Source: UBA4782 sp034430215 (lineage in GTDB: Bacteria; Chloroflexota; Anaerolineae; Anaerolineales; Anaerolineaceae). Taken from it: a DNA stretch of 64,000 nucleotides. The first letter of the stretch is position 1. Every line of letters starts with the position of its first letter. Where the stretch lies: the NCBI GenBank assembly GCA_034430215.1, contig DAOUFE010000019.1, forward strand, positions 248,001 to 312,000. Direction: 5' to 3'. The translations under genes were made by a program, and so were the position numbers. The notes beneath the pieces were generated by a model. The model made no database searches and had not been told where the DNA came from. It saw only the letters and a program-made list of their open reading frames with translations. This document shows positions 49,519 to 57,114 of the stretch, in pieces.

Positions 49519-49547
49519 TTGACAAAGGTCAATCAAAACATTAAAAT
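49519..49547 (+). promoter_or_regulatory. predicted promoter of the PTS regulator operon
   Basis: TTGACA (49519-49524) and TAAAAT (49542-49547) are 17 bases apart. Initiation near 49554 would put the palindrome at 49561-49578 at about +7 to +24, a roadblock position. The -35 overlaps a small inverted repeat, TTGAC-AAAG-GTCAA (49519-49532). Confidence 0.65.
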
Positions 49548-49560
49548 GATAAAAATGTAT

Positions 49561-49578
49561 AACTGGTAATTACCAGTT
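49561..49578. promoter_or_regulatory. perfect 18-base palindrome, probable HutC/DasR-type operator
   Basis: AACTGGTAATTACCAGTT is perfectly self-complementary. Its arms ACTGGT and ACCAGT are identical to those of the known DasR-responsive element of Streptomyces (from memory). The regulator encoded 28 bases downstream belongs to the same HutC/UTRA group, so autoregulation by binding just downstream of the start point is likely. Confidence 0.75.
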
Positions 49579-49606
49579 AATACTATTATTATCTGTCGCG
49601 AATAAA

Positions 49607-50350
49607 ATGATTATTGACAGGACTGCACCGATATCCCTACACAATCAACTCGCAGCTTTGATCAAAAACCAAATAGCTGCGGGTATTTATACTCCAGGTT
49701 CAAGTTTGCCATCTGAACGTGAAATGTGCGAACAATTTGGCATCAGTCGTACAACAGTTCGCGAAGCCCTACATCGGCTAGAGCGAGAAGGTTTGATAAG
49801 AAAAGCAGCAGGTCGGGGTGTATTTGTCGCAGAACTTCAGAGAAATCTTGCAATCCACGTTTCACTGAATGGATATTCATCAGATATAAAACGTGGAGGT
49901 GGTTTTCCATCCAGCAGCCTGGTTAGCGCTGAGATAATTCAATCACCTTCGATCGACCTGCTTAAAGCAATGGTATTGGAATCTGGTGACGAAGTAGTAA
50001 AAATTGTTCGTATTCGATATAACAATAATATTCCACTGGCATTACATATCGTGCATCTTAATCACCGTTATTGTCCCCATATATTAGATCATAATCTGGC
50101 GAAAGACTCTCTTTTCCGAATTTTACCTGAGGAATATGGAATCAGATTGGTAAGGGCTGTTGAACAAATTTATGCAGGGTTGGCAAATCAAGAAGAATTA
50201 AATATGCTTAACCTTACATATCCTTCTGCAGTTTTACATAGTGAACGAACGACTTATAACGAAAAAAATGAAGTTGTTGAGTTTTCCCATGCAACGTACT
50301 GCGGGGAGAACTACCGAATGGTAGTAAATCTTGATACAGAAAATAAATAA
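49607..50350 (+). CDS. GntR/HutC-family (UTRA domain) regulator of the PTS operon
   Basis: A 247-residue repressor. The winged helix (about 5-75) contains IAAGIYTPGSSLPSEREMCE and FGISRTTVREALHRLEREGLI, and the UTRA effector domain (about 95-240) ends in the typical EFSHATYCGENYRMVV. HutC/DasR/NagR-type members sense a sugar phosphate or amino-sugar phosphate. The ATG at 49607 has no clear Shine-Dalgarno sequence. It is the first gene of the run that encodes IIA, IIB and IICD, and a perfect operator-like palindrome lies just upstream, so it very probably controls uptake of the PTS sugar. Confidence 0.9.
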   Translation: MIIDRTAPISLHNQLAALIKNQIAAGIYTPGSSLPSEREMCEQFGISRTTVREALHRLEREGLIRKAAGRGVFVAELQRNLAIHVSLNGYSSDIKRGGGFPSSSLVSAEIIQSPSIDLLKAMVLESGDEVVKIVRIRYNNNIPLALHIVHLNHRYCPHILDHNLAKDSLFRILPEEYGIRLVRAVEQIYAGLANQEELNMLNLTYPSAVLHSERTTYNEKNEVVEFSHATYCGENYRMVVNLDTENK

Positions 50351-50366
50351 TTGCTGAGGTATAGAA

Positions 50367-50768
50367 ATGATCAATGTAGTGCTTGTTTCACATGGGGATT
50401 TAGGTGCCCAATTTATTAAATCTGCTGAAATGATCGCTGGTGAAGCGGAATGCGTATATTCAGTAAGCCTTTACCCTGGTGAAACACCTGAAATATTTGA
50501 ACAAAAATTAAATGTAGTTCTTGAAAAAATCGGTAATGAAGACACAATGATCTTGATGGATATTTTTAGTGGCACACCATATAATGTATCAGTAAAACAG
50601 GTTTTGCGCGATAATGTTGAATGTGTTACGGGTGTAAATCTACCCATGTTCATTGAATTGCTGATGTCCCGTGAAGGAAGCTCTCTCTCAGAATTAGCGG
50701 AATCAATTGCCCAATCAGGGCAAGAATCAATCAAGAATCTCAAGCCTTTATTTAATCCGTCAAAATAA
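50367..50768 (+). CDS. PTS mannose/fructose/sorbose family IIA component
   Basis: A 133-residue cytoplasmic protein of the EIIA-Man fold. It begins INVVLVSHGDLGAQFIKSAE, where H9 of SHG is the phosphorylated histidine, and has the MDIFSGTPYN segment that forms the other side of the active site. It takes phosphate from HPr and gives it to the IIB protein encoded next. It is a single-domain IIA, not fused to IIB as in E. coli ManX. GAGG precedes the ATG; the regulator stop is 16 bases upstream. Confidence 0.93.
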   Translation: MINVVLVSHGDLGAQFIKSAEMIAGEAECVYSVSLYPGETPEIFEQKLNVVLEKIGNEDTMILMDIFSGTPYNVSVKQVLRDNVECVTGVNLPMFIELLMSREGSSLSELAESIAQSGQESIKNLKPLFNPSK

Positions 50769-50813
50769 TTTGAAATTACAGCAGAGTTCATGCTGTAGAT
50801 ATTTGTAAAGGAG

Positions 50814-51296
50814 GTGATTACTATTAGTAACTGGGGCTTGGTAAGAATCGATGATAGGCTGATCCATGGACAGGTAATTGCTGTATGGTGCAGGCATCAG
50901 ACTTTTAAACGAATTATCGTTATTGATGATGCTGTTGCCAAAGATGCATTTATGCAACAAGTATTGCGCTTAGCAGCACCATCTGGCATCACAGTGGAAG
51001 CCATGGAGGTTGCGGCAAGTGTAGAACCATTGAACGCAATCCCCAACAAGGAAAATGTAATGCTCCTGATGAAGACCCCGCTAACCGCCAAAAGACTCTA
51101 CGAGGCAGGTGTTCAATACACTGAATTGAATATTGGTGGTATCGGAATGGGTCCGGGTCGTAAGAATGTCTTTAAGAACATTGCAATGTCCGAAGAAGAA
51201 AAAGGCCACTTGAAGGATCTGACAGCTAAGGGTGTAAATATTACCCTATTAACTGTGCCAGGTGAAAAATCAAAATCATTCAAAGATTTGATCTAG
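50814..51296 (+). CDS. PTS mannose/fructose/sorbose family IIB component (start codon uncertain)
   Basis: About 157-160 residues. WGLVRIDDRLIHGQV contains the phosphorylated histidine, and IGGIGMGPGRKNVFKNI, followed by EEKGHLKDL, is typical of this IIB family. The start is unclear. GTG 50814 is the only canonical codon near the expected N terminus, but it forms part of the very strong ribosome-binding sequence AAAGGAGGTGATTAC. The codon at normal spacing after that sequence is ATT at 50823, which would give Met-Ser-Asn-Trp. TTG 50838 is too far away. I list the GTG for safety and discuss ATT separately. The protein phosphorylates the sugar carried by IICD. Confidence 0.9.
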   Translation: MITISNWGLVRIDDRLIHGQVIAVWCRHQTFKRIIVIDDAVAKDAFMQQVLRLAAPSGITVEAMEVAASVEPLNAIPNKENVMLLMKTPLTAKRLYEAGVQYTELNIGGIGMGPGRKNVFKNIAMSEEEKGHLKDLTAKGVNITLLTVPGEKSKSFKDLI

Positions 51297-51319
51297 TAAC
51301 CGATTAGTAAAGAAGGAGG

Positions 51320-51406
51320 TTGTTGCTGAAAAGATTAATTAATATTTTACTCAACCAATGTCTGCTTGAAAAAAACTATAAGGAGAGAGCAAAAAATGAA
51401 GAATAA
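51320..51406 (+). CDS. possible 28-codon small ORF before the IIC-IID gene
   Basis: AAGAAGGAGG at about 51310-51319 is followed directly by TTG-TTG-CTG (51320-51328) and then an open frame to TAA at 51404-51406, which overlaps the IICD start in another frame. The predicted product is short, Leu-rich at first and charged at the end. No ATG exists in this frame, so translation would need TTG or CTG. It may be a coupling leader or simply chance; no homology is recognised. Confidence 0.2.
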   Translation: MLLKRLINILLNQCLLEKNYKERAKNEE

Positions 51407-53180
51407 CAAGAAACAACTTGGGATCGCTATGATCATTAGCGTTATCCTCCTCGCAGTCAGCTTTGTTGCAGTAAAAGCTGCGCCTTCAATGCAAGATGAA
51501 CCACCAAAAGTTAGCCTTTTGATGGCTATCATTATTGGCTGTCTATACTATTTGGCGAATTCCCCCTGGCTGGCGAATGTTGGATTTGCAGCATTCTACC
51601 GCCCACTAGTTGCTGGTTTGCTCGTTGGTCTCGTTATGGGTCGCCCAGCAGAAGGTATCGCCATTGGTGCCAATATCAACGTCTTGTATCTGGGTTGGAT
51701 TTCTGCTGGTGGTTCGCTTCCAGGTGACCCGGCTTTAGCTGGCTATCTTGGCACAGCTTTGGCATTAGGTGCTGGACTTGATGTTCAGGCTACTCTTGCT
51801 CTGGCTGCACCACTTGGTCTTTTGGGTGGCATTACCTGGTCAGTGCGTATGTCTGCATGCTCAATCATTCCCCACTGGGCAGATAAATTTGCCGAAAAGG
51901 GCGATATCTGGGCTGTTGCACGATCCAACTATGTTTACTCTCAGCCATTCCTTTTCATCCTGTATGGCGTTCCTGTAATGCTGGCTGCATATTTGGGCAC
52001 GCCTGCGGTTGCTGCAGGTCTTGGATGGATTGCCCAACATGCAATCTGGGTAATGAATGGCTTGTATGTCGCAAGTGGTATGCTGGCTGCACTTGGTATT
52101 GCACTCAACCTTAAGTTCCTACTTCAGGGCGATGTGTGGCCATATTTCTTCGTTGGTTTTGTAGTAACCTCCATGATGAGCGGTTCAATCAACCTGCTCA
52201 TGATGGCAATCATTGGCGGTGGTCTTGCTTTCGTGCATGTTTTGTTCACCTCTGGCGCGAAGAAAGAAGAAGAAGCTGCTGCTGAAGCAGTCGAACGGAA
52301 GTCTCCAGGGCTGCTGACGAAAAAGGATGTATTTGCATCCTGGTGGCGTTGGCTGTTCTTCTCACATGCATGCTACAACTGGGAACGTATGCAGGGTCTT
52401 GGTTTTGCTCACAGTATGACCCCAATCATTGCAAAACTCTATAAGACAAAAGAAGATATCTCTGCTGCATTGAACCGACACCTCGTATTCTTCAACACCC
52501 AACCAGATTTTGGCGGTGTTATTCATGGTATCGTGATCGCCATGGAAGAAGAACGCGCTGCTGGTGCTGATATTTCAGACGAAGCAATCAACGGCGTAAA
52601 AGTTGGTTTGATGGGACCGTTCGCTGGTATCGGCGACACCATTCAACAGGGTATTGTTATCCCACTTGGTCTGGCTATTGGTATGAGCATCGCGACAGGT
52701 GGTCAACTGGGAACTGCAACCCGTGGTAACGCTCTTGGTCCAATCTTCTTTATCCTCGTTGTCGCAGCATGGGCATGGGGTTTTGGCTGGTGGATTTTCT
52801 ACCAGGGCTACAAACAAGGTCAGGCTGCTGTTACCAATATCTTAGCCAGTAACCAGATGAATAAGCTGATCGTTGGCGCCAGTGTTCTTGGTAACTTCAT
52901 TATGGGTGCTTTGGCTGTCAGCTTCATCAAAATGTCCACACCTGTAGTATTCGGAATTGGTGGAACCAACTTTGCAATTCAGAGTATTCTCGATCAAATC
53001 ATGCCCAACCTGCTCCCACTGTTGCTGGTCATTTTAGTCTGGTGGCTGCTTGCAAAGAAGCATGTTTCTCCAACTTTGGTCATGGTTGTGATCATTGCCG
53101 TTGGTATCCTCGGTGCAGTCCCAATCTTCTGGGGTCTCGACGCCGCTGGGCAGGCAATTCGAGTTGGTTTGTTAGGTTAG
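51396..53180 (+). CDS. fused PTS mannose-family IIC-IID permease (first copy)
   Basis: A 594-residue membrane protein. After an N-terminal hydrophobic anchor (about 8-30) comes the IIC part (about 40-270) with YLGWISAGGSLPGDPALAGYLGTALA. A charged linker (about 285-305) leads to the IID part, which has WWRWLFFSHACYNWERMQGLGFAHSM, NTQPDFGGVIHGIVIAMEE and GLMGPFAGIGDTI. Usually IIC and IID are separate subunits, so the fusion is notable. ATG 51396 has AAGGAG upstream; the in-frame start at 51366 has none. A strong hairpin terminator follows. The sugar is not identifiable. Confidence 0.92.
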   Translation: MKNNKKQLGIAMIISVILLAVSFVAVKAAPSMQDEPPKVSLLMAIIIGCLYYLANSPWLANVGFAAFYRPLVAGLLVGLVMGRPAEGIAIGANINVLYLGWISAGGSLPGDPALAGYLGTALALGAGLDVQATLALAAPLGLLGGITWSVRMSACSIIPHWADKFAEKGDIWAVARSNYVYSQPFLFILYGVPVMLAAYLGTPAVAAGLGWIAQHAIWVMNGLYVASGMLAALGIALNLKFLLQGDVWPYFFVGFVVTSMMSGSINLLMMAIIGGGLAFVHVLFTSGAKKEEEAAAEAVERKSPGLLTKKDVFASWWRWLFFSHACYNWERMQGLGFAHSMTPIIAKLYKTKEDISAALNRHLVFFNTQPDFGGVIHGIVIAMEEERAAGADISDEAINGVKVGLMGPFAGIGDTIQQGIVIPLGLAIGMSIATGGQLGTATRGNALGPIFFILVVAAWAWGFGWWIFYQGYKQGQAAVTNILASNQMNKLIVGASVLGNFIMGALAVSFIKMSTPVVFGIGGTNFAIQSILDQIMPNLLPLLLVILVWWLLAKKHVSPTLVMVVIIAVGILGAVPIFWGLDAAGQAIRVGLLG

Positions 53181-53219
53181 TTGAAGTAACAATTAGTACG
53201 TTTCGAACATAGTGTTAAT

Positions 53220-53260
53220 AAATAAAGGCCCAGCTGGCCATCAAGGTTGGGCCTTTATTT
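53220..53260 (+). terminator. intrinsic terminator after the first IICD gene
   Basis: AAATAAAGGCCCA (53220-53232) pairs perfectly with TGGGCCTTTATTT (53248-53260) around a 15-base loop. The stem ends in a T-rich run. The A-rich left arm means it could also work on the minus strand, but no minus-strand gene converges here. It separates the PTS genes from the aldolase gene, which must rely on read-through or its own promoter. Confidence 0.82.
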
Positions 53261-53312
53261 ACGCCTGATGGCGAAAATTAAAGTTACATGAGTATTTGAA
53301 AGGAGTATTACA

Positions 53313-54107
53313 ATGGCAGATTTAAAAGCCCATCGATGGAACAAGATTTTCAAAGCAGATGGTAAAACCGTCATCTTCGCAATGGACCATGCTGGTGCAT
53401 TTGGTATGATGGAAGGTCTCGAAAAACCAGGTGAGGTCGTCAAACGTGTTTCGGATGGTGGTGCAGATGCTATCCTGACCACATTCGGTATCTGCAAAAA
53501 TTTCGGTAAAGAAATTGGTAATATGGGTATCGTCTTGCGTGCAGATGGTGGTACTAGCAAACTTGCAAAAGAAGCATCTTGCGGTACTCTGACTGTAGGC
53601 GCTTATGATGCATTGCGTATCGGTGCAGATGCAGTTGCCGCCATGGGGCTGCCTGGTTCAAAATTCGAAGCAGATCAATTGGCTTATCTTGCAGACCTAA
53701 TATCACAGTGCACTGAATGGAATATCCCTGTAATGGTAGAAGCACTGCCCGCCGGTTTTGAAAATCCAAAAGAGTGGTGGACACCTGAAAATATTGGTCA
53801 TGCAAACCGCATCTGTGCAGAAATGGGTGCAGATTTCTTGAAAACACAATATAGTGGCGATCCAGAATCATTCAAGAAAATCATTAGCCAGTTATACGTT
53901 CCGGTAGTTGTTTTAGGTGGAAGTAAAGGTAGTAATCCTCGTGATCTTCTCGAGAATATCTACAACTCGATCCAGGTAGGTGCAAACGGCGTCGCAGTCG
54001 GACGCAATATTTATCAAGACGAACATCCTGAAAAAATCACTGCAGCAATTGTTGCCATTGTCCATCACGGCGCCACGGTCGACGAAGCAATGAAGTTCTT
54101 GAAATAA
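53313..54107 (+). CDS. class I aldolase of the DeoC/FbaB/LacD superfamily
   Basis: A 264-residue TIM-barrel protein. It has TVIFAMDHAGAFG near the start, VMVEALPAGFENPKEWW in the middle, GADFLKTQYSGD with the probable Schiff-base lysine, VVVLGGSKGS and GANGVAVGRNIYQ. These match the archaeal-type class I fructose-bisphosphate aldolase and LsrF-like group. Between the PTS and a zinc dehydrogenase it could cleave a ketose phosphate formed from the PTS sugar; it could also be the general glycolytic aldolase. GAAAGGAG precedes the ATG. Specificity is not determinable. Confidence 0.85.
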   Translation: MADLKAHRWNKIFKADGKTVIFAMDHAGAFGMMEGLEKPGEVVKRVSDGGADAILTTFGICKNFGKEIGNMGIVLRADGGTSKLAKEASCGTLTVGAYDALRIGADAVAAMGLPGSKFEADQLAYLADLISQCTEWNIPVMVEALPAGFENPKEWWTPENIGHANRICAEMGADFLKTQYSGDPESFKKIISQLYVPVVVLGGSKGSNPRDLLENIYNSIQVGANGVAVGRNIYQDEHPEKITAAIVAIVHHGATVDEAMKFLK

Positions 54108-54138
54108 CATCTATATATATTGAAAAAGAGAGCAAATT

Positions 54139-55179
54139 ATGAGTGGAACTTATAAGCGATCAGTGTTTACCGGTCCCGGACAAATTCGAATAGATGAAGT
54201 TCCAATTCCTGAACCAGGTCCAAAAGAGGCATTGATAAAGGTAAAATCTTGCGCTATTTGTACCTGGGAACAGCGAATGTATACCGGTGAGGAGAAATTC
54301 TACCCTCTCTCTGGTGGACATGAAGTTTCTGGCGAATTGGTATCGGTTGGAAAATACGTTCACACCGATGCAAAAGTTGGCGATCCTGTTGTTGCAGCTA
54401 CCCTGACACGCTGTGGATATTGCGAATCCTGCCGAAAAGGTCTGGATAGCAATTGCGACAATTCATTCAAACCCCAATGGAATACTGATGTACCCGGTCC
54501 ATCCGGATTATCAGAATATGTGCTGGTTCAGGACTACATGATCTACAAGGGAAGTCAAAAAGTTTCGTATGACGAAATGGCTTTAACAGAACCTTTAGCC
54601 TGTGTAGTTCGAAGTGTGAACAAGGCACAGGTCCGTTTCGCTGAAAACGTTGTAGTCGTTGGAGCAGGCATCATGGGCTTGCTTCATCTTAAAGTAAACA
54701 AGCTTCGTGGAGCCCGTGTTATTGTCAGCGAGCCAAACCCTGAACGTGCCGCATTTGCACTGAAAATGGGTGCCGATGCAGTGATCGATCCAACAAAAGC
54801 ACCCTTCGCTGATTCTGTAAAGATGGTTACTGATGGTCGTGGTGCTGATGCCATTTTCTGCGCAGTGAGTATTGCCGGTGCCGTTGAATCTGCATTGGAT
54901 GCTGCCGCAAAAGGTGGACGTGTAATGGTTTATGCCAGCATTCATCCACGCGGAACCAAGATTTCTGTAGACCCCAATTTATTCCATGGGAAAGAGGTCA
55001 CTTTGACCGGTACTGTTAGTCAGAGCAGACAGGATGTATTAGAAGCCTGCCGGTTGATCTCAACAGGATTGGTAGATTTGAAACCATTTGTTTCAAAGGT
55101 TTATCCCTTTGAACAACTTGAAGATGCAATCAAAGCGGCATTACGCCCAGATACTTACCGTGTTCTGGTGAATATGTAA
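54139..55179 (+). CDS. zinc-dependent medium-chain dehydrogenase (sorbitol/threonine dehydrogenase-like)
   Basis: A 346-residue NAD(P)-dependent oxidoreductase. The catalytic zinc ligands are in SCAICTWEQ and SGGHEVSGE, and the structural zinc is held by the four-cysteine lobe CGYCESCRKGLDSNC. The Rossmann loop is VVVGAGIMGLLHL and the following NAD-selecting strand reads RVIVSEPNPERA. It probably oxidises a polyol or polyol phosphate to the ketone. It lies 31 bases after the aldolase gene and the pair is closed by a terminator, so the two enzymes most likely act in sequence on the product of the PTS. Confidence 0.88.
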   Translation: MSGTYKRSVFTGPGQIRIDEVPIPEPGPKEALIKVKSCAICTWEQRMYTGEEKFYPLSGGHEVSGELVSVGKYVHTDAKVGDPVVAATLTRCGYCESCRKGLDSNCDNSFKPQWNTDVPGPSGLSEYVLVQDYMIYKGSQKVSYDEMALTEPLACVVRSVNKAQVRFAENVVVVGAGIMGLLHLKVNKLRGARVIVSEPNPERAAFALKMGADAVIDPTKAPFADSVKMVTDGRGADAIFCAVSIAGAVESALDAAAKGGRVMVYASIHPRGTKISVDPNLFHGKEVTLTGTVSQSRQDVLEACRLISTGLVDLKPFVSKVYPFEQLEDAIKAALRPDTYRVLVNM

Positions 55180-55198
55180 TCTAGATCGTCAATTTCTT

Positions 55199-55232
55199 AA
55201 GAGGCTGCAGGTCATGACTGCAGCCTCTTTAT
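55199..55232 (+). terminator. intrinsic terminator after the dehydrogenase gene
   Basis: AAGAGGCTGCAG (55199-55210) pairs perfectly with CTGCAGCCTCTT (55218-55229) around the loop GTCATGA, and T-rich sequence follows. This ends the aldolase-dehydrogenase unit. Confidence 0.85.
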
Positions 55233-55253
55233 TATAAAACTCATTTGATCAAA

Positions 55254-55282
55254 TTACTCACCTATTTCTAATCTGCTACAAT
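55254..55282 (+). promoter_or_regulatory. predicted promoter of the second IICD gene
   Basis: TTACTC (55254-55259), a 17-base spacer and TACAAT (55277-55282) preceded by TG (55274-55275) make an extended -10 promoter. Initiation near 55290 leaves about a 40-base leader. The second permease can thus be expressed apart from the first PTS operon. Confidence 0.5.
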
Positions 55283-55329
55283 TAAGAACGATTACTATTG
55301 CCCGTCATCAATGGAGAACAATTTAACCG

Positions 55330-57105
55330 ATGAAACGTAAACAAATAGGAATTGCATTATTGGTTTCATTTGTCATTATTGCCATTTTCACTACACACAT
55401 GGTGGCAGCTAAAATAACGCAAATAAAAATGGAAAAGGTAAGCTTTCTTGTAGCGTTTTTCATTGGGTTGTTCTATTATCTGGCTCAATCTCCCTGGTTA
55501 GCAAATTTAAGTTTTACTGTGTTTTATCGACCACTAGTTGCAGGAATGCTGGTAGGTTTTGTCATGGGACAACCAGCTCTTGGCGTAGCAATTGGTGCGG
55601 TCATCAATGTTTTTTATTTAGGATTTATTTCTGCCGGAGGTTCGCTGCCTGGCGACCCATCTCTTGCAGGGTACCTTGGCACTGCGCTGGTCATCGGTTC
55701 ACATTTGGATCCTGGCGCAGCTTTAGCTTTGGCAGCTCCAGTAGGATTATTAGGCAACTTTGCCTGGTCTGTAAAGATGACCTATTGCTCGCGTATCCCT
55801 TTGATAGCAGACAAATTAGCAGAAGAGGGCGATGTTTGGGGTGTAGCTCGAGCTGATTATTTTTACTCTCAACCGTTTATTTTTTTACTTTACGGTGTAC
55901 CTGTAGTAATACTGACCTATATAGGAGTACCTTTAGTATCAGTTGGCGTTCATTGGCTTCAAGCAAATGCGGGGTGGGTGATACAAGGCATGATCATTGC
56001 GAGCGGAATGCTGACAGCTTTGGGAATTGCCATCAATCTTAAAATTCTGTTACAAAAAGATGTCTGGCCATTCTTCTTTATTAGTTTCATTGTTGCAAGC
56101 ATGGCAAGAGGTACTGTCAACTTTTTCTTGTTTGCAGTCATAGGGATAATAGTTGCATATTTATATGTGTTTTATCGACATCATTTGGAATATGAACAGG
56201 CACAAATATCTGAATATCCAGCAAGAAAAATACCAGGGTTACTGACCAAACGAGATGTATTTTCATCCTATTGGCGTTGGTTGTTCTTCTCTCATTCGAC
56301 TTACAACTGGGAAAGATTGCAGGGATTAGGATTTGCTCATAGCATGGCTCCAATTATCCGAAAGCTCTATAAAACGAAGGAAGATGTCAGTTTAGCACTC
56401 AAGCGGCATCTGGTTTTCTTCAATACCGAACCCGATTTTGGTGGGATCATCCACGGGACTATCATCGCTATGGAAGAAGATCGAGCTGCGGGAGCTGACA
56501 TATCCGATGAAGATATCAATAGAGTAAAGACAACTTTAATGGGACCACTAGCGGGAATTGGCGATTCTATCATCCAGGGCATCATCGTGCCGGTATTCCT
56601 GATCATTGGCATTGGTATCGCTACTGGGGGAAAAATGGGATCTTCTGAAGGAAATATTTTTGGTCCAATTTTTTATCTAATAACTTTTGCTGCTTTTTTG
56701 TGGAGTTTCACCTGGTGGATATATTATCTGGGTTACCGGAGAGGTCAACCAGCAGCATTGGAAATTCTTTCCAGTAAGCAGCTCAATCAGGTGATCGAAG
56801 GTGTTCCAGTTGTGGGTAATATTCTTATGGGATTACTTGCAGCAAATTTTGTTAAATTATCAACGCCCATTGTTTTCAGTATTGGTGGAACAAATTTTGC
56901 GATACAGAACATAATAGACCAGATAATGCCAAATTTGATTCCTCTATTGCTTATTTTAACCATCTGGTTTTTGATCACGAAAAAGAACGCCAAACCAACC
57001 ATGATCCTATTTGCGATCATAGTCATTGGTATTCTTGGAGCCATCCCGCTCTTTTGGGGAGTAAATACTGCCGGGCAGGCAATTCTAGTCGGATTTCTGG
57101 GTTAG
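55330..57105 (+). CDS. fused PTS mannose-family IIC-IID permease (second copy)
   Basis: A 591-residue paralogue of the protein at 51396-53180, with the same order: an N-terminal anchor, IIC with GFISAGGSLPGDPSLAGYLG, a linker, then IID with YWRWLFFSHSTYNWERLQG and NTEPDFGGIIHGTIIAMEE. The two copies are clearly similar end to end, but this one differs in the linker and uses more AT-rich codons. It has no IIA or IIB of its own and is followed by a convergent gene 9 bases on. It may share the upstream IIA and IIB and transport a related sugar, or be a decaying or condition-specific copy; all motifs remain intact. Confidence 0.9.
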   Translation: MKRKQIGIALLVSFVIIAIFTTHMVAAKITQIKMEKVSFLVAFFIGLFYYLAQSPWLANLSFTVFYRPLVAGMLVGFVMGQPALGVAIGAVINVFYLGFISAGGSLPGDPSLAGYLGTALVIGSHLDPGAALALAAPVGLLGNFAWSVKMTYCSRIPLIADKLAEEGDVWGVARADYFYSQPFIFLLYGVPVVILTYIGVPLVSVGVHWLQANAGWVIQGMIIASGMLTALGIAINLKILLQKDVWPFFFISFIVASMARGTVNFFLFAVIGIIVAYLYVFYRHHLEYEQAQISEYPARKIPGLLTKRDVFSSYWRWLFFSHSTYNWERLQGLGFAHSMAPIIRKLYKTKEDVSLALKRHLVFFNTEPDFGGIIHGTIIAMEEDRAAGADISDEDINRVKTTLMGPLAGIGDSIIQGIIVPVFLIIGIGIATGGKMGSSEGNIFGPIFYLITFAAFLWSFTWWIYYLGYRRGQPAALEILSSKQLNQVIEGVPVVGNILMGLLAANFVKLSTPIVFSIGGTNFAIQNIIDQIMPNLIPLLLILTIWFLITKKNAKPTMILFAIIVIGILGAIPLFWGVNTAGQAILVGFLG

Positions 57106-57114
57106 AACACGGAT

